Origin: Kribbella sindirgiensis
GTDB lineage: Bacteria > Actinomycetota > Actinomycetes > Propionibacteriales > Kribbellaceae
Length of the DNA stretch: 64,000 nt
Reading direction: 5' to 3'
Assembly (NCBI RefSeq): GCF_004331435.1
Contig: NZ_SJKA01000005.1
Span: forward strand, 372,001 to 436,000
Part shown: positions 58,932 to 64,000 of the stretch, one piece after another
Position numbering within the stretch: the stretch's first letter is position 1
Layout: each line of letters begins with the position of its first letter
The notes under the pieces: model-generated
What the model was told of the DNA's origin: nothing
The model's input: the letters and a program-made list of their open reading frames with translations, nothing else
The model's database searches: none
Translations under genes and position numbers: made by a program

Positions 58932-60536
58932 ATGTCCACAGATCCGCTGGCGCTGATCAGCACCCGGCAGACGCGACAGGACGAGCAGGCCGACCCGCGG
59001 CAGCGGAAGAACCGCGCCGGCGGCTACACGTTCGTCCAGGACGACGTCGCCCGGCTGCACCGGTTCCTGACGCTCGGCACGACCGGCGGCACGTACTACG
59101 CCTCCGAACGCGACCTGACGCAGGAGAACGCCGGACTGGTCGTAGAGCTCGCGCGGAAGCAGGCAGCCGACGTCGTGGCCGCCGTACTGGACATCTCCCT
59201 TGCCGGACGGGCCCCGAAGCAGGACCCTGCTCTGTTCGCTCTCGCGGCCGCAGCCAAGCTCGGCGACGAGGACGGTCGCCGCGCAGCGCTGGCCGCCGTA
59301 CCGCTTGTGGCGCGCACAGGTACCCACCTGTTCCGCTTCGCCGGCTACCTGGAGCAGTTCGGCGGCTGGGGCCGCGGTACGCGACGGGCGATCGGCAACT
59401 GGTACGTCGACCCTGACCGCAGCGCCGACTCGGTCGCGTACCAGGTGCTCAAGTACCGTCAGCGCAACGGCTGGTCGCACGCGGATCTGCTCCGGCTGTC
59501 GCACCCGAAGACGACGGAGCCGGTACGGCGGGAACTGTTCGACTGGATCCACGGCCGGCCGGCGGACCTGTCCGGACTGCCGCTGCTGGGTGCGTTCGAG
59601 CGGATTCAAGCTGCGACCGACGTGACCGAGGTCGCCGACGTCATCGCGCTCAACCGGGGGCTGTCGTGGGAGATGATCCCCGACCGGTTCCTGATCGAGC
59701 CGAAGGTCTGGGAAGCCCTGCTCGCGAACGGTCTTCCGCAGACCGCGCTGCTGCGGCAGCTCCCCCGCCTGACTCGGCTGGGGCTGCTCGAGCCGCTCGG
59801 TTCCTGGACGCGGATCGTCGCGGACCAGCTCACCGACGCCACCCGCCTGCGGAAGGCGCGGGTGCACCCGGTCAACGTACTCGTTGCCCAGCGCACCTAT
59901 TCCGCGGGCCGCGGCGCCCGGGGCGCGAGTGAGTGGACGCCGTCGCAGCCGATCGTGGACGCGCTCGACGCCGCCTTCTACCTGGCGTACGACGCGGTCG
60001 AGCCGACCGGGAAGCGGCTGCTGCTCGCGCTGGACGTGTCCGGGTCGATGACGTCGCCGGTGTCAGGGCTGCCGATCACGTGCCGCGAGGCGTCGGCAGC
60101 GCTCGCACTCGTCACGGCCGCGACGGAGTCGTCGTACGAGATCGTCGGCTTCACGAGCAAGGGCGGTTTTCGGAACACGGCGCTGACCCGACTGCCGATC
60201 TCGCCGCGGCAGCGGCTGGACAGTGCGATCCGTGCGGTGTCGGAGCTGCCGTTCGGTGGGACGGACTGCTCGCTGCCGATGCAGTACGCGCGGCGACGGA
60301 AGCTGTCGGTCGACACGTTCCTCGTTTACACCGACAACGAGACCTGGCACGGGGACATCCACCCGCACCAGGCCCTCCAGCAATACCGTCGGGCGACCGG
60401 GATCGAGGCTCGTCTCGTCGTGGTCGCGATGACCGCGAACGGCAGCACGATCGCCGATCCGTCGGATCCGGGGATGCTGGACGTGTCCGGTTTCGACAGC
60501 GCGGTTCCAGGGCTGATCAGCGACTTCGCTCGCTGA
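58932..60536 (+). CDS. rsr: Ro60 ortholog Rsr (TROVE and vWA domains)
   Basis: 534-aa ring-shaped RNA-binding protein. The TROVE HEAT-repeat domain covers about residues 25-345 (GGYTFVQDDVARLHRFLTLG, ESERDLT-like YASERDLTQEN, FRFAGYLEQFGGWGRGTRRA). The vWA domain has an intact MIDAS: Asp368, Ser370 and Ser372 in ALDVSGSM, Thr444 (FGGTDCS) and Asp468 (YTDNE). Known bacterial Rsr binds Y RNA and, with PNPase, degrades structured or damaged RNA, with roles after UV or starvation. ATG 58932 has GAGAAAGGA upstream, directly after the Y RNA. Confidence 0.95.
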   Translation: MSTDPLALISTRQTRQDEQADPRQRKNRAGGYTFVQDDVARLHRFLTLGTTGGTYYASERDLTQENAGLVVELARKQAADVVAAVLDISLAGRAPKQDPALFALAAAAKLGDEDGRRAALAAVPLVARTGTHLFRFAGYLEQFGGWGRGTRRAIGNWYVDPDRSADSVAYQVLKYRQRNGWSHADLLRLSHPKTTEPVRRELFDWIHGRPADLSGLPLLGAFERIQAATDVTEVADVIALNRGLSWEMIPDRFLIEPKVWEALLANGLPQTALLRQLPRLTRLGLLEPLGSWTRIVADQLTDATRLRKARVHPVNVLVAQRTYSAGRGARGASEWTPSQPIVDALDAAFYLAYDAVEPTGKRLLLALDVSGSMTSPVSGLPITCREASAALALVTAATESSYEIVGFTSKGGFRNTALTRLPISPRQRLDSAIRAVSELPFGGTDCSLPMQYARRRKLSVDTFLVYTDNETWHGDIHPHQALQQYRRATGIEARLVVVAMTANGSTIADPSDPGMLDVSGFDSAVPGLISDFAR

Positions 60537-60539
60537 CGT

Positions 60540-60571
60540 GAGGGGCAGCAGTCACAGGACCGCTGCCCCTC
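60540..60571. terminator. Bidirectional terminator hairpin between rsr and DUF899 gene
   Basis: GAGGGGCAGC (60540-60549) and GCTGCCCCTC (60562-60571) are perfect complements around a 12-nt loop, placed 4 bp after the rsr stop and 4 bp before the end of the convergent gene. No T tract. Confidence 0.75.
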
Positions 60572-60575
60572 CGGC

Positions 60576-61307
60576 TCAGTGGCAGTGGTCCTGGTGGGAC
60601 GGTACGGCGCGGTCGGCGGGTTTCTCCCAGGGTTCTTGGCGGCCGAGGGCGGTGAGGTCCAGGGCGGTGACGGTGAAGGTCATCGCGTCCGGGCCGCGCC
60701 CGTACGTCGAGTAGGTGTGGTACACCTGCTCGTCGACGCGGAGGAAGCAGCTCAGGCCGTGGAGGTCGAAGGGTTGCTGCGTCTGGGTGTGCTCGTTGTT
60801 CGGCCGCGCGTCCCACTCGGGCTTGGTGCGGTAGTTGTACTCGAACGGTACGACGGACTCGTCCAGCGTCACGTGGTAGTCGTAGTTGAAGTCGCTCCCG
60901 TACGACGAGTACCACGGGTACTCCCAGCCGCGGGCCGCCTGATACGCCGCGAGCTTCTCGTACGGCGCTCGCGAGACCAGCGCGAACGTGGTGTTCGCCG
61001 CGTTGAGCAGCCGCGTCGACCCGATGTCGTCGACGAAACCCGTGCAGTTCGGGCAGCCGGCGTCCCACTCCGGCTGGAACATGAAGTGGTACACGACCAA
61101 CTGGTCCCGCCCTTCGAAGAGCTCCAGCAACCCCACCGCGCCCCCGGACCCGTCGAACGAGTACGCCTTCTCAACCAGCACCATCGGCAACTCCCGCCGC
61201 CGCGTGTTCAGCGCATCCCTCTCTTTGGTGAACGCCTTCTCCACCTCCAGCAACTCCCGCCGCGCCCGCTCCCACTCCACCCGCGACACCACATCCGGCA
61301 ACCCCAT
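60576..61307 (-). CDS. DUF899 family thioredoxin-like protein
   Basis: 243-aa protein with the DUF899 pattern: WERARRELLEVEKAFTKERD, then VEKAYSFDG, LVVYHFMFQPEWDAGCPNCTGF with a CPNC pair at the thioredoxin active-site position, and EYPWYSSYGSDFNYDYHVTL and GLSCFLRVDEQVYHTYSTYG. ATG 61307 has GGAGG seven nucleotides upstream. The far longer open frame to 62894 is antisense to other genes and is rejected. Biochemical role unknown; a redox function is inferred. Confidence 0.9.
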   Translation of the reverse strand: MGLPDVVSRVEWERARRELLEVEKAFTKERDALNTRRRELPMVLVEKAYSFDGSGGAVGLLELFEGRDQLVVYHFMFQPEWDAGCPNCTGFVDDIGSTRLLNAANTTFALVSRAPYEKLAAYQAARGWEYPWYSSYGSDFNYDYHVTLDESVVPFEYNYRTKPEWDARPNNEHTQTQQPFDLHGLSCFLRVDEQVYHTYSTYGRGPDAMTFTVTALDLTALGRQEPWEKPADRAVPSHQDHCH

Positions 61308-61403
61308 AACCACTCCTCCCTCAACCAACAAATCACCCGAAACGTCGGAGCCACCCTCCCGACTTCGACATCGCCCGACCAAGTACGCCGTACGATCGAG
61401 AAC

Positions 61404-61829
61404 GTGGCTGCCGACTCGCTGCACCTGCCGCACCTGACCGTCCAGCAACGCCCGGCGAAGAACATGGCGGCACGGCGTGAAGGGCTTCTCGCCGTGCACG
61501 AGGCGACCAGTTGCGTCGTCCTCCTCGACAACAACCGCATGATCGAGGTCGCCTGGCCGCCAGGGTGTTCGATGGGTGTGCGCGACGGAGTGCCTGCGGT
61601 GCTCGATCCGTACGGTGAGGTGGTTGGCCGGCTTGGCGACAACGTGGTGCTGGGCGGTGGCCATGTGTCGCCTGAGGCCGCGCACGTCACCTCGCGGACC
61701 GGCAGTGCGCGCGTCTTCGCGGTCGCCGGTTCCCGGGGACTCCCGACCTGGCCCCGCCCGTCCGCCGAGTCGTGCGCCGATTCTCACGACTCGGCGGTTG
61801 TACGGCGGGGTGTTGGACGGGCGGGGTGA
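61404..61829 (+). CDS. Hypothetical protein
   Basis: 141-aa protein starting at GTG 61404, 7 nt after TACGAT (61391-61396), which supports a real leaderless gene. The middle contains MAARREGLLAVHEATSCVVL, MIEVAWPPGCSMGVRDGVPAVL and DNVVLGGGHVSPEAAHV, a beta-rich, probably folded stretch. The last 35 residues look disordered. No known domain recognised. It ends 12 bp before the hydrolase gene in the same direction. Confidence 0.65.
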   Translation: MAADSLHLPHLTVQQRPAKNMAARREGLLAVHEATSCVVLLDNNRMIEVAWPPGCSMGVRDGVPAVLDPYGEVVGRLGDNVVLGGGHVSPEAAHVTSRTGSARVFAVAGSRGLPTWPRPSAESCADSHDSAVVRRGVGRAG

Positions 61830-61841
61830 GAAAGTGGGGGC

Positions 61842-62987
61842 ATGAGGCGGCGAGTGCGGACTGGGGTCGTGTTTGTGCTTCTGGTTGTACTTGTGGGTGG
61901 GGCTGGGTATGTGGGGTGGGTGTTGGTGCAGCGGTCGGAGCCGGTGTCGTTGCCGGAGCCGACGGGGAGTTTTCAGGTGGGGCGGCGGACGTACGAATGG
62001 ACCGATACGCCACGCCGCGACCCGTTCGTCGACGGTCCGCGGCGGCTTGCTGTCTGGGTCTGGTACCCGGTGGCCAAGGAGACCACCGGCCGTCGCGTGC
62101 AGTACGCGCCGGGTGAGTGGAGCGGGCTGCACCTCAAGGCCCCGATCTCCGTGTTCCAAGGACCGTTCGACACTCTCCAGGACCGTGCGCTGGACCGCGT
62201 CGCCGTCGCCCCCGGGCGGTTCCCGGTCGTCGTACTGATGCCCGGTATGGGCCTGTCCGCTCCGATGTACGCCGCCCTCGCGGAGGATCTCGCCAGTCAC
62301 GGATACCTGGTCGCCGGCGTCACGCCGACGTACAGCGCGAATCTCACCGTGCTCGGCGGGCAGACCGTCGAGAGCAAACCGGACGCGAACCCGCCGAACC
62401 TCGGCGACAGCACCGAGGGCGCACGGCAGGTCGGCGATCATCTGGTCGGCACCTGGGCCGCCGACGCGCGGTTCGCGGCCGGCATGGTCGCCAAGGAGCT
62501 CCCGAACTCGGTCGAGTCCACGGTCGGCGCGTCGTACGTCGGCCACTCGTTCGGCGGCGCGGCGTCTCTCGAGGCGTGCCGGCTGGACGCACGGTGTGCG
62601 GCCGCGGTCGACCTCGACGGGATCCAGTTCGGTGACGTCGTGACGAAGGGCGTGAAGGCGCCGATCATGCTGCTCGGCGCCGACGACTCCTGTATCACCA
62701 GCGTCTGCGGCCCGGACGCGAAGAACGACCACGACCGGGACCGCGCCCTCTCGTTGCTCAAGGCAAGCACTGGTGCGTCGTGGTGCGCCACGGTCCCGGG
62801 CACGCGGCACTTCAACTTCACCGACTACGGCGCCTACTACCTCGCGTACCCGCTGCGCAGGTTCCTGCCGCTCGGCAGCGTCGGCCCGCGACACGCGCTG
62901 ACCGTCACCAACGGCTACGTCAACGCGTTCCTCTCACACGCGATCCACAAGACTGCCGCCCCGGGCGCCCCGGTCTGCAAGTCTTAG
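61842..62987 (+). CDS. Membrane-anchored alpha/beta hydrolase (PAF-acetylhydrolase-like)
   Basis: 381-aa protein with one N-terminal membrane anchor (TGVVFVLLVVLVGGAGYVGWVLV). The hydrolase domain has PVVVLMPGMGLSAPMYAALAEDLASHGYLV, nucleophile elbow GHSFGGAAS, and a late His in GTRHFNFTDYGAYY; the RLAVWVWYPVAKET start resembles platelet-activating-factor acetylhydrolase/chlorophyllase-type enzymes. Four Cys near ARCAAAV and ITSVCGPD may form disulfides. ATG 61842 has GGGGG close upstream. Extracytoplasmic lipid or ester hydrolysis is inferred. Confidence 0.85.
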   Translation: MRRRVRTGVVFVLLVVLVGGAGYVGWVLVQRSEPVSLPEPTGSFQVGRRTYEWTDTPRRDPFVDGPRRLAVWVWYPVAKETTGRRVQYAPGEWSGLHLKAPISVFQGPFDTLQDRALDRVAVAPGRFPVVVLMPGMGLSAPMYAALAEDLASHGYLVAGVTPTYSANLTVLGGQTVESKPDANPPNLGDSTEGARQVGDHLVGTWAADARFAAGMVAKELPNSVESTVGASYVGHSFGGAASLEACRLDARCAAAVDLDGIQFGDVVTKGVKAPIMLLGADDSCITSVCGPDAKNDHDRDRALSLLKASTGASWCATVPGTRHFNFTDYGAYYLAYPLRRFLPLGSVGPRHALTVTNGYVNAFLSHAIHKTAAPGAPVCKS

Positions 62988-63469
62988 AGGTCGAGCTCGT
63001 AGGTCTGACCGACCAGGTTGTCGCCCCACATCTCGTGGACTTCGGAACCGGTGAGGCGGAACCCGCGCGCCAGGTAGATGTGCCGCGCCGCGACCAGCGG
63101 ATCGTTCGTCCACAGCACCATCCGCTTGTAACCAACGGATCGTGCGAACGCCAGGCACGTGTCGACCAGCTCGCCGCCGAGCCGCAGACCGCGAGCAGCC
63201 GGCGTGACGAGCAGCAACCGCAGCTGGGCGGTCGTCTCGTCCGGCCCGCGCACGCAGAAGATGCTGCCGGCCCGTTCCCCGTCCACCTCGGCGATCCACG
63301 CGGCCTCGCGCTCGTCGTCGTGGTCGGACGCGTACGCCGCCACGATCTGCGCGATCAACGTCTCGTACGCCGGCCCCCAGCCGTACTCCGCCGTATAGAT
63401 CTCCGCGTGCGACTGCACGACCCAGCCGAGGTCTCCAGGCTGCCCCAGCTTCCTGATCAGTTTCTCCAT
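62984..63469 (-). CDS. GNAT family N-acetyltransferase
   Basis: 161-aa acetyltransferase with a DLGWVVQSHAEIYTAEYGW N-terminus and acetyl-CoA motif LLLVTPAARGLRLGGELVDTC, followed by MVLWTNDPLVAARHIYLARGFR. The N-terminal HAEIYTAEYGW is typical of GNATs that occur fused or next to MarR-type regulators. ATG 63469 is used. The stop overlaps the convergent hydrolase end by 4 bp; divergent from the TetR gene across a 51-bp gap with an operator-like palindrome, so probably its target. Confidence 0.9.
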   Translation of the reverse strand: MEKLIRKLGQPGDLGWVVQSHAEIYTAEYGWGPAYETLIAQIVAAYASDHDDEREAAWIAEVDGERAGSIFCVRGPDETTAQLRLLLVTPAARGLRLGGELVDTCLAFARSVGYKRMVLWTNDPLVAARHIYLARGFRLTGSEVHEMWGDNLVGQTYELDL

Positions 63470-63484
63470 CAACCCACCCGATCT

Positions 63485-63504
63485 ACTGACACGACTGTTT
63501 CAGT
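63485..63504. promoter_or_regulatory. 20-bp operator-like palindrome between GNAT and TetR genes
   Basis: ACTGACAC-GACT-GTTTCAGT pairs at 7 of 8 arm positions. It lies centrally in the 51-bp divergent gap, 16 bp from each start codon, a typical TetR-family autoregulatory site. TACTAT at 63511-63516 is a possible -10 for the regulator. Confidence 0.65.
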
Positions 63505-63520
63505 ACGCCATACTATCCCC

Positions 63521-64000
63521 GTGCCGTCCACGAAGGAAGCTCCATCAGCCCGCGAACAGGAACTGCTCGAGCGCGCGTACGCCTACTCGCTCACCCACGG
63601 GCTCGCCGATCTCTCGCTGCGCCCGCTGGCGACCGCGATCGGCTCGAGCCCGCGCGTGCTGCTGTTCCTGTTCGGCAGCAAGGACGGCCTGATTCGCGCC
63701 CTGCTCGCCCGCGGCCGCGCCGACCAGCTCGAACTCCTCCGTCAGACCGAGCAGCGGTACGACGAACCGCCCGGCCTGACCGTGATCGCCCGGGAACTGT
63801 GGACCTGGCTGGCCGCCCCGGAACGCCGGCCGCTGATGACGTTCTGGGTCGAGGCGTACGGGCGCTCGCTCGTCGCGCCGGAAGGCCCGTGGTCCGACTT
63901 CGCCCGCTCGACCGTCGACGACTGGCTCGAACTGCTCAAGACGAGCGGGCCCGAAGCGACCGAGGCACGACGTACCGCCGTACTGGCGATGCTCCGCGGC
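63521..64000 (+). CDS. TetR-family transcriptional regulator (C-terminus beyond window)
   Basis: 160 codons visible from GTG 63521, open to the window edge. An N-terminal helix-turn-helix is seen in LLERAYAYSLTHGLADLSLRPLATAIGSSPRVLLFLFGSKDGL (helix two and recognition helix in the second half, about residues 10-50, written here as blocks LLERAYAYSLTHGL and LATAIGSSPRVLLFLFGSK). The ligand domain begins thereafter (LTVIARELWTWLAAPE, FWVEAYGRSL). It probably represses itself and the divergent GNAT gene. Confidence 0.88.
   Translation, partial: MPSTKEAPSAREQELLERAYAYSLTHGLADLSLRPLATAIGSSPRVLLFLFGSKDGLIRALLARGRADQLELLRQTEQRYDEPPGLTVIARELWTWLAAPERRPLMTFWVEAYGRSLVAPEGPWSDFARSTVDDWLELLKTSGPEATEARRTAVLAMLRG

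Noticed and set aside
60576..62894. 772-codon minus-strand frame
   Set aside because: Only the last 243 codons match DUF899. The rest is antisense to the hydrolase and the 61404-61829 gene and has a non-protein-like composition.

Overview
This 64 kb window is chromosomal DNA from a high-GC actinomycete. Evidence: strong G/C third-position bias, many GTG starts, a WhiB-family regulator, glnE next to an atypical glnA, Tat signal peptides, an IdeR/DmdR-type iron box, actinobacterial leader peptides and a lysine-rich histone-like protein. The gene mix and word usage suggest the Nocardioidales, most likely Kribbella; that assignment is inference. I see no prophage, transposase, CRISPR array or complete tRNA gene.

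Layout. 1-5.97 kb: a minus-strand operon of a GH127 beta-L-arabinofuranosidase and an Opp/Dpp-type importer, running off the left edge. 6.0-8.0 kb: three tandem membrane-protein paralogs. 8.2-12.1 kb: the Hen1-Pnkp RNA-repair pair. 12.3-14.5 kb: a small conserved protein behind a 12-codon upstream ORF, folE, a divergent Cys-containing HTH regulator, and a YbaK-type deacylase. 14.5-19.8 kb: a GH32 fructosidase and ribose/fructose-type ABC importer (ATPase frameshifted) with a divergent LacI regulator. 19.8-20.2 kb: a 433-bp inverted-repeat element. 20.2-23.6 kb: Tat-exported phospholipase C, and a DAHP synthase with an aromatic leader peptide and attenuator. 23.8-25.8 kb: a paralog of the 12.3 kb small protein, a histidine phosphatase, WhiD/WhiB3 and a small membrane protein. 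25.8-29.7 kb: a sulfur-type ABC importer plus TauE/SafE protein behind a leader peptide. 29.8-33.1 kb: GH78 rhamnosidase and trmB. 33.2-38.5 kb: glnE, two small genes, glnA2. 38.6-43.3 kb: membrane proteins, an amidase, GNAT, a palindromic repeat and a kinase remnant. 43.3-50.3 kb: nadE, panB with a ~618-residue disordered extension, AKR, NUDIX, an iron-box-associated small Cys-rich protein, and a metal-receptor protein. 50.6-55.6 kb: histone-like protein, map, a GNAT relic, an S10 peptidase, DUF952, rnpB and a CPT-like kinase. 55.6-58.2 kb: an ABC-2 exporter. 58.7-60.5 kb: a Y RNA with a circularly permuted tRNA-like domain and its Ro60 (Rsr) partner. 60.6-64 kb: DUF899, a hypothetical gene, a lipase-like hydrolase, GNAT and a TetR regulator running off the right edge.

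Themes. RNA metabolism is well represented (Hen1/Pnkp, Ro60/Y RNA, RNase P RNA, TrmB, YbaK). Several sugar-uptake/glycosidase operons (GH127, GH32, GH78) fit a plant-litter or soil lifestyle. Small regulatory ORFs are frequent: an aromatic attenuator peptide, a sulfur-type leader peptide, and a short coupled uORF. At least fifteen start codons lie 6-7 nt after a TANNNT -10 hexamer, the signature of leaderless transcripts. Tight ATGA/GTGA overlaps make operon calls reliable. Related palindromic intergenic repeats at 19.8, 23.7, 36.2 and 42.9 kb look like a dispersed family, and one copy abuts a truncated gene.
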